DNA of 64,000 nt from Massospora cicadina (GCA_022478985.1 JAKSZP010017423.1:32742-96741), one strand, 5' to 3'. Positions 1 through 12,914 are shown, numbered from the stretch's first letter. Made by a program: numbers and translations. Notes: generated by a model not told the origin, from the letters alone.

Positions 1-2605
1 TGCACTCTGGCAGAGTTGGACCACTTGGAGTCCAACATCCCCACCGCAGGCTACAGCCCAGCCTGGGGTTGCAAGTAGGAGGAAGTGGCAACCCACCTTA
101 ACGCTCTAATGAGATAACACAAGCATCAGGTTTGTGTTCAGTATAAGGCTAAACACATTACAGTGGGTGACACGTGCTCCACTTACTTTTTTCAAAAATA
201 TTTCGCACTGTGCCAGAGCTTGGCCTGCACACAGGTACAAAGGCCAGAAAACTCCATAGTGGATACATTGGCCAAAGTGGTGGTCAAGATACAAAACTAT
301 TACTCTGAACCGTATTGATTGATTCCAATTAAGCCAGCCAAAATGGAAAATTTTCTCGATAGTGCACACATCTTCACCATTTCCCAATTACCAGAGTTGA
401 TGAATTTGATTACTCAGGATGAACCCTGGTCCACCATTTGTGGTGCACCGTGAGGAAATGCTCAGGTCCAGACGGCATCCCTTATGAGTTTTATAAGAAG
501 TATTTCAATGATTTGTCCTCCTTATTGCTTGCCTCTCTTAACAATGCCTTCTGGAAATGCACCTCCTATCGGGAGGGCAAGAGGCCTACACCATTCCTTT
601 ATACAAAAAAGGGAATAATTTGGACTTGGCCAACAGGCGCCCCATTTCTCTCACTAACACAGACACACAAATTTTTACTAAAATCATGGCTAACCGTCTA
701 AGGATTTCTGCCTCTGCTCTCATCTCCCCTGAACAATTTGGTTTCATACCCAGAAAGTCGATTTGGGATAATATACACATCGTAGCCAACGCCTGTCAGT
801 CCAAGGATTCTGGAGCACTTGTTTTTTAGACCAGCAGAAGGCCTATGATAGAGTCAACTGGGATTATCTCAGAGCCTGACTCCACAAATTTCGCCTACCC
901 CCTCGCTTCATCAATTGGGTGATGTTGCTAATAGAATCCACCACAATGACTGTGCGTGGCCCTGGCTTTCTCACGGATGTAGTCCTCCCTCAAAGGGGAC
1001 TGCGCCAAGGGGCCCTCTTAGACCACTCTTGTATAACTTCAGCCTTGACCCACTTCTTCGCAATTTGAATGCCCGCCTTACTGGGGTACATGTGCAAGGC
1101 CAAACCCCTGTCAGATGTTTATATCTGCTGATGATTGTGTGGTTGGGGTGTTTAACAATCATGATGCATGCGCGCTTGAAGAAACTATCCAGGTTTACTC
1201 CGGGGTAAGTATTGCTGCACTCAACGCCCCCAAAACCGAAATCATTCTTCTTGGTTGGTATCAAGCCCGCTGGGCCCCAGCTCCCTGTTTCCTACCCGAC
1301 TCATCAGCTAGTGCACGAGTAAGCTTTCCTTGCCCACCCCTCACCGCCCCGCTTGTGCTCACCTTTGTGCCATGTCCCACCGTTGGCCCTGTCCGCCATT
1401 TGGGGGTGTGGCTGGAGGCAGTCCAGTACGCCTCATTGGTGATAGAAAACCATATACTAGACAATGTGACGAATTGCATAGCTTCCCTCAGAGCCCGTCA
1501 GACTTCCCTTATAGGCAGGGTAGTACTAGCCAACTGTATGCTCCTCTCTAAAGTTTGGTTTGGGGCCCACACCATCACTTTTTCCAAGTTTCTTCAAATC
1601 ACTATACGCCCTTCTGCAAGGGTGGCTTTGACTGGGCCGCCCACCGCCAGTGCACCTGGATGTCATGTTTGGCCCTCGCCAGAATGGTGGTATGGGCCTG
1701 CTCAACTTTGAGGTCCAAGCAGCAAAGATCCTTTGCACCTGGATCACTGCCATTACTAGCCCTACAATTTCAGCCCAGCACTGGTCCCGCACGGCCTGCT
1801 CCAACTTCTCCTGTGCCCTGGGCCTGAAGAATCTGTCCACCCACACTCTCTGTTAAAGTACCTTGCCTCACACCCTTTGGCAGCAGGACCACATGGGACG
1901 TCGCCCCACTTCAAAAGGATCCTCCTCTTCATGCGGAGCGCTGAGTGGAGGATTTGCATTTGTGGGCACACCGCCAAGAGGGGGCGTCCCTCTCCTCAGT
2001 TCACCCAGGAGGTACAGGAACTTATTATGAATAGAGTGATACCCATGCGGCCCCATACCTTGCCCAGGGTGGACTACCTGGACATGATGGACATCCCCTA
2101 CTCCTTTGATACCCAGAAAGCCATTTAAAAGTACGTCCATCACCCTCTTCTGAAGCCACATATTTGTTCCCATGTGTGGCGATGCTTGAGATGGGTGTAC
2201 TGTACTGCTGAGAGCTCTAACGTTTTGCACTCATCCTGTGTAGTGTGTTCTCAGTATGGAACGCTGTTTTACCGCCTGGAAAAATGCCCTCCATCTAAAG
2301 CGATGTGTTGAGAGGTGCACCATCTGCTTCGCCAGGATCAGGCACAGCCCTTCAGTATGTCTAAGGATATGTTTGCTTTATCCATGGCCTCCCCTCTTCC
2401 ATCCTCCCTCTATGCCTTGGTGGTCACAATCGCCATGTGGACTATAAACACGATTGTTTTGGATGCCATCTCAGGCTCAACCCCCACACTCCAAGAAGCT
2501 GTACGCCAGTTCCAGTCACACTTAGTGGACCACTTTCAAGCGTGGGTGTTTAAGTACCTACCACCACGTCACTGCCAGTTGGTCTCATCCTGGTTCCCGG
2601 TTTAG
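1..2605 (+). pseudogene. LINE family A ORF2 relic (reverse transcriptase to C-terminal zinc region)
   Basis: Remains of a non-LTR retrotransposon ORF2, whose product makes cDNA at a nicked target. The 5' part lies outside the window. Positions 1-435 read as the helical linker upstream of the RT in broken frames. At about 455-830 come RT fingers motifs (SGPDGIPYEFYKKYF, then LANRRPISLTNTD and a TKIMANRL-SPEQFGF stretch). The catalytic YADD box is present as SADD at 1124-1135, so the first residue of the box is lost. From 1136 to 1850 the thumb region has the ASLRARQTSLIGRVVLAN motif and a GPRQNGGMGLLNFEVQAA block, both typical of fungal-type L1 elements. A C-terminal zinc-like cluster (CVVC, then later Cys) lies near 2235-2310. 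At least four frameshifts and several stops interrupt it. Family assignment is confident; the fungal affinity is a judgement from motif style. Confidence 0.85.
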
Positions 2606-2825
2606 TTCATCAATTCAGACCCCTTCCTACATACGTGCTCAATAGTGGCACCTGCCCCTACACATGAGACCCCCTCCCTATCTTGCCGTTCCTGCTGGCA
2701 ACAGAAGATAGCATTAGCTTCTCTGGGGTGCCCTCCTCTAGTTGGAGTTTCTTTTCTTTGTGTCTTATCGGAAGTGTCTGTCCCCTGGTCAGCCTTCCCC
2801 AAATTAAAATAGAAAAGAATAAATA
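2606..2825 (+). other. LINE family A 3' UTR and tail
   Basis: Non-coding end of the element above. It finishes with CCCCTGGTCAGCCTTCCCC followed by an A-rich stretch (AAATTAAAATAGAAAAG). Closely similar tails occur at 4850-4875 and 59133-59165, and a weaker version at 57257-57283, so this is probably the segment recognised by the LINE RT. Confidence 0.75.
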
Positions 2826-3369
2826 ATTTAGCGTATTTTGTATGCTACAAAATTATCCCTGTTACCATCATTAGATAAGAGTCTATAGGATGGCATATGC
2901 AATGTATATCTGACTTTAAAATTATAGGATGTTTAAAGATATTCACCAGCTCTTTCTGCTTGATAACAAATTCAAGAAAATTTAGAATTACAGAAGAACT
3001 AAACAACTCCTAAAAACTGACAAACAGCAAACCACCAATGTCCTCAACCTGACCTCCCGCTGCTCCAAAATGGAGCAGCAGCAAAACCCCACCTATCATT
3101 TTCCAACCAGAGGGGAAACGCTTTTAAACCAGATTAATCAGCCCCCCCAATCCCTTGGGTTAATACATTCCCCCCAAGGATCTTGCCCTCCAACTTGCAC
3201 ATTCTCAAATGGTGCCTCGTAGCCCCAAAGTGCTCCCTCAAAGAAAGATGCAATTCAGCCTCCAGGTCAAATAAGGCAATTTGTTCCCATACAATAATAA
3301 AACAAATAATTAAATAAATACAGGCACTTATGTAGTCTGCAGGCTTTATCAACTTCCACCATTTAAGGG
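2826..3369. other. No recognisable feature
   Basis: AT-rich sequence between two LINE relics. One minus-strand open frame (3134-3352, 72 codons) has a hydrophobic start, but I see no family motif and no second copy in the window. I treat it as chance. Confidence 0.4.
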
Positions 3370-4690
3370 GTACTTCAACCTCAGCTTCACTTGCGAAGCT
3401 GATGCTGCAATTGCAGACAACATTCCCTTGGTGTTTTAGGAAACCCCCATCCCAACCACTCGCCCCAGTTGCCTGATAACGCCACTCTTGTAGTTCTATT
3501 TTAAGGCCTCCCCACCCACCTCCAACCTGAAGCTTTATATAGCGAAATAATAGCTGGGTTGTCAGTATATGGCGCTGACCCCATTTTACAATTTGTGATT
3601 CCCAATGGAGTCACCCAACTAGCAGGCCCTTGTATCTTCACAACCATATGCCCAATATCAAATGAAATTGCCATTTCGATTCCCCCTTGTACCATTGTCC
3701 CATCTGCCCCCAACCACCCTTTCTGGGCCAGAGTAGATAAGGGGCGCACGACTGCCCCATTTGCTTCGACCTGGACCACTCAAAATGGCACTGCCCCACC
3801 ATATCCTGAGATGGAGCCCACACGCTTGACTCCCCCTACAATGCTCCCATAGCTGATATCAAAACTTTTTTGAATGGGGCACAATCCTCTCCCCTTCACC
3901 CAAAATAATAGATGCAACTGCCATGGATTAAACCAATAAGGAATTGAAAAGACAAACCACCACTCCTATTTCAACTAATCAGGAGCCTTCATGGACCCCA
4001 GGTAAATTCAAAAAAAAACCCACCCATCCACCCAATCCAGTCAACTTATATGCCAATCAACCTATTGTCTTCAACCAAAACTCCTGAGATTATTTGGAGG
4101 AAGTCAATGATTTGGAAAATTCCATCCCTGACTCAGTCGAGGCCCCAGGCCTTGAAATGTACCTAAATGCAGAATATGCGGCTCAATACACAACTCACAG
4201 CTATGATCTATGCTCAGATGCTGATGAATTCTGAAGTGATCACCAACTCACCAAAGAGGCTGTTGCCTCCCCTGATTGTCACCCCTCCAAAAGGCCGTAG
4301 CAAAATCAGTCACAGTCTTGTCCAAGGGGGTACCCGCACCTATCCTTCCCCCATGCAACAAATTCATAAAAAAGAATCTTCCAATTCCCAACAAGTTGCC
4401 CACAAGGCAGTACAAAAAGTTGCAATGGTCTCAAATTTTGGCCCCAAGACCCGCATTACCAGCAACAACTTCGCCACCTTTACCACACTACCCAAAGTTC
4501 GCCTCAAGGCTGAACAAGCCCTTTCTGAATATATCACAATCCTCCTCATGGCTAAATTTGAGCTTCCTGAGCCACTTTATTACCTCGACCCCCATTTTGA
4601 GGATGCATCCATGCTCATGATCTCAGCGCTCTGCCATAAACAGTCCAACACAGAGGAGGAAGATAAGCCTCCCAATCCTGACTCACCGCC
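3370..4690 (+). pseudogene. LINE ORF1 relic with CCHC zinc knuckle
   Basis: ORF1-type (nucleic-acid-binding) protein of a LINE, spread over several frames. The block at 3559-3720 (YGADPILQF, LAGPCIFTTIC, IPPCT) matches the minus-strand ORF1 of LINE-B at 26909-27148 (YGTNPMLQL, LAGLCAFVTIC, IPPCT), so the two are related families. Immediately after, in a different frame, 3753-3794 encodes CPICFDLDHSKWHC, a perfect C-x2-C-x4-H-x4-C knuckle; a frameshift separates it from the upstream block. A Pro/Ser/Lys-rich C-terminal part continues to about 4690 (open frame 4167-4841). No ORF2 follows before the tail at 4875, so the copy is internally deleted or non-autonomous. Confidence 0.7.
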
Positions 4691-4875
4691 ACCATGGATG
4701 CATAGAATTTTACTGCATCCAACCTGGTTGGTTAATTTTAGTTTATATTTTTATTTTCTCAATTTTATTTTAGTGATCCGCTCATCTCTTTCTGTTCATT
4801 TAACTTCTAGTGTAGTATCTTTGCTCCTTGGAGCTTGGTAATGTCCATCCCCTGGTCGGCTTGCCTCAGTTAAAT
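4691..4875 (+). other. LINE 3' end with family A tail
   Basis: Non-coding 3' end of the ORF1-bearing relic. It ends in CCCCTGGTCGGCTTGCCTC followed by AGTTAAATAAAAAG, matching the LINE-A tail at 2785-2825 with few changes. This ties the ORF1 relic to the LINE-A lineage. Confidence 0.6.
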
Positions 4876-5661
4876 AAAAAGAATGTTTAAAGCTATAAGC
4901 ACAATTTAATTATACTTAGTGCGTTGTCATCCTTTTCAAAAATATTAAACTTTCATCTAGTAAATGGATACTGGAAACTGAGGGCACTGAGAGACATAAA
5001 TGCAGAAGGAGCTATATTTAGTGTTACCATTAAAATGTATGAATCCAAGATTCATTACGTTGTAGATTTACCTATCTTGTTACTACTATATTATATTCAA
5101 TCTTCTTACCAGAGTTGTTCTACCTAATTAGAAAAATATAGAAATACCCTTGCGTGAGAATAGACCAAAACTATGTTTCAACAATATATACTTATCAACA
5201 AAGCTAAGTAAACTTATGACTGATATACCTACAAAGAAAATGGAATGGGTAAATCTCTTATTCTAGGATTATTGATCTGAACTTCATTGAAAATACTTCT
5301 CTCTATGGTTTCAGATAATGATAAATAATAGATAAATTGCTAGTCAAAATAATGTTATTGAATATATTCTCATTATTTGTAGCCTTAGGCTTTAACCTTA
5401 ACAAAATACAAAGCTTTTAAAGCAAATTTGCATCTTTTATTGATGGTTTACAACATGAAAGTTTCTACTCTTAACTTCATGTTAAAGTGCTAAAAACCAG
5501 ATAGTATGTAACAAGCTGTTTCCATCCAAGTAATGTTACTGTAACTATCTAGACTCTAATAGATAGTTTTTATGTTATTAAAGGAGAAGTATAGCCAAAA
5601 AACAAGCTATATATTATAGGTTATACGTTTATTGAAACTTTAAATATTGAATACTCTGTCT
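4876..5661. other. No recognisable feature
   Basis: Strongly AT-rich sequence with no open frame of interest, no repeat copy elsewhere in the window and no RNA signature that I can see. It may be old flank of the U insertion. Confidence 0.4.
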
Positions 5662-5666
5662 ATTCT

Positions 5667-8445
5667 TGTTGAAAATCTGGGTTCTTCACTTATTGTTAAA
5701 AACTGATAGTTCCCAGAAGTTAACTGCACAGGTTTGGTATGTGCACAATTCGCGTTGCTTGATAGTAATTGATATGTGATTGATAGTATGATGAATATTA
5801 TCCATAGTTGAATAGATAATCTTAATATGGTCCAGCGCTAGACCTGTGATAAACCACAAATACTGATAAACTATATGACTTCTTCCCTGTTCCAGCTAAC
5901 TTAATCCACTCTCAGATTCAGAGTTGCTTGGCCTTTCTTCTAGTCATTCTGAGTCTGCAGAGATTCATGTCTAAGGTCTGCTTATACTCTAAGGATCCCC
6001 AATACTTACTCTTTATAAGCACAAAAAAGTCCACGATTATTATATACCACAATAATATTAACAAAAGATGAATAAAGCTTATATCCCAATTGGATGAATC
6101 TTTTTTAACAATATGAATTGTTAGGATTTTTATAGAAGGAATTCAGCGCCCAACTACTAAGTTGGCTTATCAGCCATAAAACGGCAGCCATTGCCATTGA
6201 ACTTCCCTGTGACATCTCTACCAGCAATAATCTTCACTATTGGGTTAGGATTCCTCTGTCAGACATCCTCAAGACCAGAAACAGAAAGAGCCAGAAAATT
6301 TGTCAAAAATGTTTCCCACTTAGCCACAGCGAACTAACCATATTTGGTAAGTGACATGCTTAGGTAATGGGACTCTTTAACCACTATGGCATTTTACAAA
6401 CCAACTGATTGATTTGCTAGTTAAAGGTGACACCACTCACCTCACAACTGCTAATTAAATTCCAATTGGTCAGTGATGAAACCTGAACAATTCAAATCAA
6501 TATACCTATAGTTAATCATGAGTCAACTATCAGATGCCTCAATCTCGTCAGCAACTCTGCCCAAAGAGATCTTAAGCATTTAACTGAATTGATCACTTAT
6601 GGATCTGAACCTGGAGAATTACTAAAAATCCCAAAACATTATTAACCCAAAATAAGGGTCAACCAATATCCAATTCATTCACCAGCAGGGCTTATCCTCT
6701 AGTGATTCAACAGGTAACTTAGGAAGCTTGAAAGATTGGCAAAAATCCCAACAAATCCCCTTCTTGCCTAGATTTTCAGTGAGAATAGGTTTGGGACAGG
6801 AGAATGCCACCTTAGACCAGGTCAAAAATTTATTAGTTTCCAGAGGAGCACAGCTAGTATGCACTCGATGCTGCTCAGGACAACCTTCAGCATGCGGTTC
6901 TCTTCCTTTTCTTCTTCACTACTACCTCCTCAGAGCGCGGTCCACATGACCCACTGTCTTGCCAGTCTAGTCAATTTAATCATGATGATGCTAGTCCCAG
7001 AAAGCCAGTTTCCCCTCCCCCTGTCAGGGTATACAAACTGTTGTCATATTCAGGATCTTGGTTTGGTGTCCTTGATTTCCTGCTCTCCCTCCTCATTTCA
7101 GACAGGAGGTTACTTCTGTCAATGTCTGTCTCATAGCAAAATTAAGAATGATCAAATATATTCGCTCTTATTATTTTATCTTAATAACTTTTTTTCACAT
7201 ATATTCTTACATTTTTTTCTGAAGAGCTTATCTCAAAAATATGAGATTAATTTTTCCTAAATCCAGAGCTTAATTAATACTGAAGTGAATAATGTCAGCC
7301 ATTATGAAAAATCAAACACCCCCTTTCATCCAGCTCATATTCAAATTGATTTTCTTGGTACCAGCAATATCTTGACAATATCCTGATGAAGATGCCTGGA
7401 TCTTATAATTGATGAGTTATTCTGCACAAAGAAATCTCTTCTATAGTGCCCCTAGAACCATACTCCAAGTCACGCATATGTAGGTTGTCCTTCCACTGAA
7501 CTACCAGAAGCAGTATCTAACCCTGATAAACCAGAGTAGCGACCATCTCAAATGACTTGTGGTTAGTTTTCCCTCTTCCATCAGTTCCTGAATTGGACTT
7601 CAATACTCTTTTAGATTCATCTCCTTTCACAAGTGCTCCTTTTATAGTTGTCAAGTCTCCTGAAGCAATGCCATCCAATATTAGTCAATTGTTTCATGCT
7701 GGATCCAACTTGCTTCCTGAGTTTTTTGACTCAGCCAATATTAAAAACCAGCTGTTCTTTTAATTTGAACTGGCCATCAGAAATTGCAAATATTTTGTGC
7801 TCCCCTATGCATAATTAAGGAACCGAGTAACTGAGGCTCTTTCCATAGCTCTGAACCCCTCCAATCTCTGAAGCATCTTAGATTAAGACGTTTCAAACTA
7901 TGCCCTTTGTTATGTGTGACAAGTTCTTTCAAGTTGGACCATAAGGCTTCCAGCCTCCTCCTAATTAAATTGTTCATTCTGTTTTTGTTCCAAGAATTTT
8001 GTAGTCATCATCTTCAGGATGCCATCTGCTCCTTGCATGACTACCTCATTTTTGGAACTTTGCACTGATACCTCCATCTATGGCTCTGATCAGGGGCATG
8101 ATTTGGCAACCTCCGCCTAGTTTCCCTTTCTCTATGCTGGCTCACATGTACAACATTTTTGACAAAGCCCTTTGGCAAGCGCTCAAGACTAATATTCTGG
8201 CTCCAGTGCCATATCAGGATTACTTGGGGTTATTCACCAACTGCCTCTTCTTGTTCTGTTGCTTCCCTCCCCAATCTAGGGTATTGAAATTGACAAGTAC
8301 TTACATCTCAATTTCTCTTCCCCTCATCGCATTCTCTCAAAAGTCAGCCTCTGCTCAATGAACTTGGCTTCATGTAGGTCTAGCCCTTGCTAGCATTTTG
8401 ATATAAAATAGATTTTGACGGTTTATTTACTCCTACTGTTAAAAA
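5667..8445 (-). repeat. U1 downstream (3') LTR, about 2.78 kb
   Basis: Homologous along its length to 27937-28478 plus 34534-36840 (the upstream LTR once Z2 is removed), and over its first 1.1 kb to 41286-42895 and 59713-60160. It begins on the + strand with TGTTGAAAATC and meets a polypurine tract at 8446. The LTR is unusually long. Open frames on both strands near 7540-8370 have counterparts in the other copy, but DNA homology alone would produce that. Confidence 0.8.
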
Positions 8446-8464
8446 TTCTCCCTCTCCCAAGAGG
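8446..8464 (-). promoter_or_regulatory. U1 polypurine tract
   Basis: On the minus strand this reads CCTCTTGGGAGAGGGAGAA directly before the LTR start. The equivalent in U2 (36841-36859) reads CTCTTGAGGGGAGGGAGGA. This is the plus-strand primer for reverse transcription. Confidence 0.65.
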
Positions 8465-8800
8465 CAACTTAGGCAAAATCAGCCCTTAGTTGAGGATAAC
8501 AATAAAATTATATATATGTCTTTTTTATGTGCGTTTTATAATTAATTATTTTCATGTTTCTATCAATTTTTATTTTTCTTCTTTTTTATGGGACATGACC
8601 TTCACTTGGTTCAGCAGTCCATCTTTTTATATATTATTCCTTTAAACTAGATCCTAGGTATACTCTGACCTACCAGTTTTCATGTTTCAAAGTATTTATT
8701 TTTTTGAGATTTAACCATTTAAATTGGTTCAGAAGTCCTTTGGGAATGCTCATATTTTTTTATTGAATCCACTGCTTTAGATACTTACTATGGACCTGAT
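8465..8800 (-). repeat. U1 3' non-coding zone with repeated GGTTCAG-type motif
   Basis: Between the integrase end and the polypurine tract. On the + strand the phrase GGTTCAGNAGTCC recurs at loose intervals (near 8608 and 8728) with homologous neighbours. The same zone is present at 36861-37150 in U2, and a further copy sits at 39960-40260, an unexpected place inside U2. No coding potential is seen. Confidence 0.5.
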
Positions 8801-9960
8801 TAACAATCCTTTCATCCTTGAGGTTCTTGATAGAATATGCATCCATCCCCATCTTGGCAATAATTTCAAATGGACCCAATCATAGCGCATCTAACTTTTT
8901 TTTCTTTCAAAGCCATGCGTGTCACAATAGGCTACTATATCATTTACTTGGAATTTGGATAATGCCAGTTGGTTATTGTAATCCATCATTTTGGCCTTGA
9001 TTTTTTTCTTCAAGGTCATATCAAATTCTTGTAATTACATCTCAATCAGGATATCTGAAAGTCAGAGCAAGTACTACTTGGCACTCATCCCCAATGTTGG
9101 TTTGACTACTGAATATAAAATAAGTAGTAATGTGGCCTTTCTTCTGTACAACGACTCAAATAGCGTTTTTTCCATTGCCGTATGGTGACTGATGTTATAT
9201 GCAAACGTCACCAAAATGAGGTATGTTCCCCATGCAGAAGTTCTCCAAGAAACCAGCTTCCACAGTGTCATGGCCTGCGTTCCATTTACTCATTCTACCA
9301 GTCCATTCATCTCTGGCCAGTAAGGTACTGACACGACTCCTCAGATCCCCATTATCTCATTCAACCTTGGGATCATGTGGGATGTGACATTTTGTTCCAT
9401 TGTTGCTCAACAAGACTTGCGGGCATCCATGGCTTTGTACTAAATTGATCCAGGATAACTTTGCAATGATTGTCTTGTCCACTTTCACCAGGGCCTTTGT
9501 CTCAACCATTAGTCAGATGGTCAATTGCAACTATTATATATTTGACTCCCCCTGTGCTCATAGTCAGTGGTCCCATCCCATCAATGGACACTGTATGCCA
9601 GGCAAATCCAGAGTGAACAAGTCAATATCAGGTCATGTTCATGTGAGGTTTGTGCAACTGGCACTCCACACAGCAAGCCAGATAATTGGGAACGCCGTAG
9701 TTAAAAGACTCCCAGTAATATTACTGGCAAATGTGGTTGGTCATCTTCCTCAGGCCTCCGTGCCCAACAACCTTATTTGCATCCTGAACGATTGCCACTC
9801 GTTCTGACATTCTTGGTAATAATAGTCATTTTCTGTCAATCATCCTAAATACTTGTCCATCCTAGGTCTTGGTGCTTTCCATCACTTTCTGAAGCACACC
9901 TTGGATCTCTCGGGACTTGTTCCCTATTTCTCCACTGACCATTCTCTGAAACAACTCATC
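8801..9960 (-). pseudogene. U1 integrase relic
   Basis: Integrase inserts the cDNA into the chromosome. Recognisable pieces are PYWPEMNGLVEWVNGT near 9280-9330 (with the third catalytic acid in the NGLVEW context), the 9074-9271 open frame (WGTYLILVTFAYNISHHT, TLFESLYRR) and a C-terminal segment near 8800-8880 resembling the U2 stretch WLGPLKIINKM. The N-terminal zinc domain lies near 9600-9700 but is broken by several stops. No chromodomain follows, unlike family Z. Confidence 0.75.
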
Positions 9961-9989
9961 AACCTGTTGTTATACCATTTGGACCATTG

Positions 9990-11270
9990 GTAACCTTGAT
10001 AAGCTGTCCACATTTTGATGAGAAGATGTTACTTGGTAGACTATCTCAAAGTCATAAGCATGAAGCTTTTTGCCCATCAGGCCAGACGTCCTTCTGGTTC
10101 TCTTAGGTTATGCAGCCAAGGCAGGGAGGAGTGGTCCGTAACCATTTTAAAGTGTGTACCATGAATATACACCTGAAACTGATTACAGATGTAAATCACC
10201 GCAAGGCATTCACGCTCAGTAACGGTAAAATTTGTTCTGCTGCTGATAACATCTAGCTCACATAAGTTACTAGATGATTATCCCTGAGCTCATCTACTTG
10301 ACTCAGGATGGCGCCAATTGCCGTTAACAAAGCATTGGTCTGCACTATAAGCTCCTGATTGAAATTCAGGTTGTTCAAAGTTGGCAAAACTATCAGATAC
10401 TGACATAACTTATCAAAAGAACTCTGGGCCTCTTCATTCCAAACAAATCTTTTTTGGATCCTTCAATAAATGAAAAGGGGTTCAGCAATTCTCGCAAAAT
10501 CCCATATAAATCTTTGTTAATATCTGATCATTCCAAGAAATACTTGGATATATTGGACACTTCTTGGGATGGCCATACGCTCTAATGCCTTAATCTTCTG
10601 GGTTTGAGGCTTCAGTCCACTAGAGTTGACGTTGAGCCCCAGATATTCTAACACTTTCTTGAAGAAGTGGCACTTTATTTGATTAATTTTCAAATTATTT
10701 TTGGACAGCCTCTTGGAGACTTCTTCCAAGTGGTGCAAATGGTCAGTAAACGTCCTACTGAACACATTGATATCATCCAGATATACCAGGACGCATGACA
10801 ACTTCAGTTCATTCGATATGGCGCCCATAGTCCTCTGGAAAGTTCCAGGCGCATTGGAAAGACCTTGGGGCATCCCAGTTGGTTGGTATAGCCCCTGCGC
10901 GGTGATGATCACGCATTTCTCCTGATATTCACTAGGCAAATTAATTTGCCAATATACTGATATTAGATCCATCGTGGAGAAACAATTTGCTTCTACCAAT
11001 TGATCTAATGCATCTTCAACTTATGGTGGTTGATACAAGCCCTTCTTCATTATTATTCCAATTTCTGATAATTGATCACTACTCAATTAGAGATGTCCTT
11101 CTTCACAACCAGGATAGGGATTACCCAGGGACTCAACAATGGAACTGGGAGTGTATGCTTCACTAGTTTGCCGATTTCCTCTTCAACTACCGCTTCATCA
11201 GTCTTTGACCATCAGATCAGTCTCATTCTTAATTTTAAATTTTCCTCAGTGTCAAATTTATAAATCACAT
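9990..11270 (-). pseudogene. U1 reverse transcriptase and RNase H relic
   Basis: The longest open stretch (10517-10999, 160 codons) is RT palm: FSTMDLISVYWQINL, GMPQGLSNAPGTFQRTM, then an intact YLDD box (CVLVYLDDINVFSRTF) and CHFFKKVLEYLGLNV. RNase H follows (TDHSSLPWLHNL near 10130) with an eroded first catalytic Asp region near 10340. The region upstream of 10999 (fingers) is shattered by stops. Homologous to the U2 RT at 39000-39640. Confidence 0.85.
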
Positions 11271-12495
11271 TCTTTAAACATCACAAAACTTGATTGTCAT
11301 GGGTAAAGATTTTGTAATACTTTCTGAATAAATTAAGCACCTCCTTCTGCTGTCTTTCCTTCATATCAACAAGTTGCTCTCAAGTCAACCAATAGATTGA
11401 TACTCTTGGCCACCCCTGGTGGCAATCCTATATCAGTGAAGGTTCCAAAGTCATGAGATTTTCTAAATTCTTCCATCAGGATCAGATGGACAAACGTGAA
11501 GATCTGATTCTTCTTAATCTTGAAAGATTTCCCACTAAAATTCTCCAGGAGAACTCAGATTTCTTAATGGCCCAGCATAACTATTCCAGGAGTCACTCAT
11601 GGCTCTACTCAAGATTTCTTTCAGGGGCTACCAACCTATCCATATAACAGCTCATGTATCTCTAAGGTCAATCCCATATTTACTATGATCTGCAGTCCCA
11701 ACAGTATGGTCCTTGAATTCTTCACTTGTAGCAGAATTCCCCACTTTTCAGGATTTACATCGGCATTTATCTTTTTTTCTTTTGTCTAACCAATTGGTAG
11801 TAAATTGGAATAATGCTATCATTGTAGATCAGATTGATGGAATTGTTCTTCCAATTCAGCAGAGTTTCCCCATCTCTCTGATAAACTAGAGGTAGTGTCT
11901 GACCCAATATAGTCAACATACTATCTTTAAAGATACATTACCCCCATATTTTCTTAGAAACTTTGTCACAATTAGAATATCATAGTTTTGGTTGGCCAAA
12001 ACTATTGCTGGGGCAGATTCACTAAAGATCCAAACATGAGTGGTAAAGCGTTATAATCTTCACAGAGATGGTTATGTTTGTCCTGGCGTTTCCATATTAC
12101 TTCTTATATTCCAAATCAGGCGAGATTCTCTTTTTCTTCACTAGCTTGGTCGAGACAATATTGATTGGCGCCCTGCTGTCAATAATCACCTGCACCCATA
12201 CTTTATTGACTAGTATATCATTATATGTACACTCAAAGTATTGAAAAATGGTATTTACTGAGTGTATAGCGGCATTATTCATTGAATTGAGGGTGTGAAT
12301 TATTTTTGCTGACATATCAGGAAATGATTTTTTAATTGCGCTTTGGGGATTGACAGATTCGCCTTATCTAATTTGACCTTGGTCAGATCATCCAGATTCT
12401 CAGAGGATCAAATCTTGTCTGCTAGTTGGCATGCATATGGGCGAGCGACCTCCTTAATAATTTTGTGGTCAATCCCCTTTGCTCCAGCTCTGGTT
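11271..12495 (-). pseudogene. U1 protease and protease-RT linker relic
   Basis: The open frame 12097-12315 carries the retropepsin active site in damaged form: IIDSRAPINIVSTKLVKK, where the usual Asp-Ser/Thr-Gly is DSR. The ISPDLEY stretch afterwards matches the protease of X and Y (LAPDLEY, LAPDLDY). The rest is a stop-ridden linker. The frame is cut at 12501 by insertion of V and resumes as gag at 24572. Confidence 0.7.
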
Positions 12496-12500
12496 ACCGC

Positions 12501-12914
12501 TGTCAGCGCTATAGTTCTCTGGACTGGCGCTGGGTTTTGTAGGTGGCCTAAAGCTGCTAATTTGCAGAAAAAGGTTGAGAAGGAAGTGGAAATCTGGGTA
12601 AGTTATTGGATACTTTATAAGGCTTAAAAGGATTTAATATTTATAGGGTGTGTTGGGACTCGGTGCCTTTAGGATTGTTGGGGCCTCATCCATTCAGGAT
12701 CTTTACTGATCTTTTGAATGGCCTCCTCATGGGCATTTTCAACGAATGGTGTTGCTCACCTGACTGAATGGGTGGAAACGCCGCCCCACATGACTCAGGA
12801 ATAGGGGAGGAGGATCCTGAAATTAATTTAGCTCAGTTAGGTTTGATGACTGATTCGGCATGTCCTGATTTAGAAGGTGGGAATTTGATTTGATTATTAT
12901 ATCAAATTCCAAGA
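12501..12914 (-). repeat. V downstream (3') LTR, 414 bp
   Basis: Matches 22993-23172 plus 24333-24566. The + strand start is TGTCAGCGCT. The far end, expected as CTGACA, is mutated to CCAAGA. It supplies the uninterrupted version of the site where the solo LTR landed in the other copy (near 12680). Confidence 0.88.

Noticed and set aside
3134..3352. Minus-strand frame with a hydrophobic segment, possible membrane protein
   Set aside because: Single copy, AT-rich, short, no neighbours or start context supporting it.
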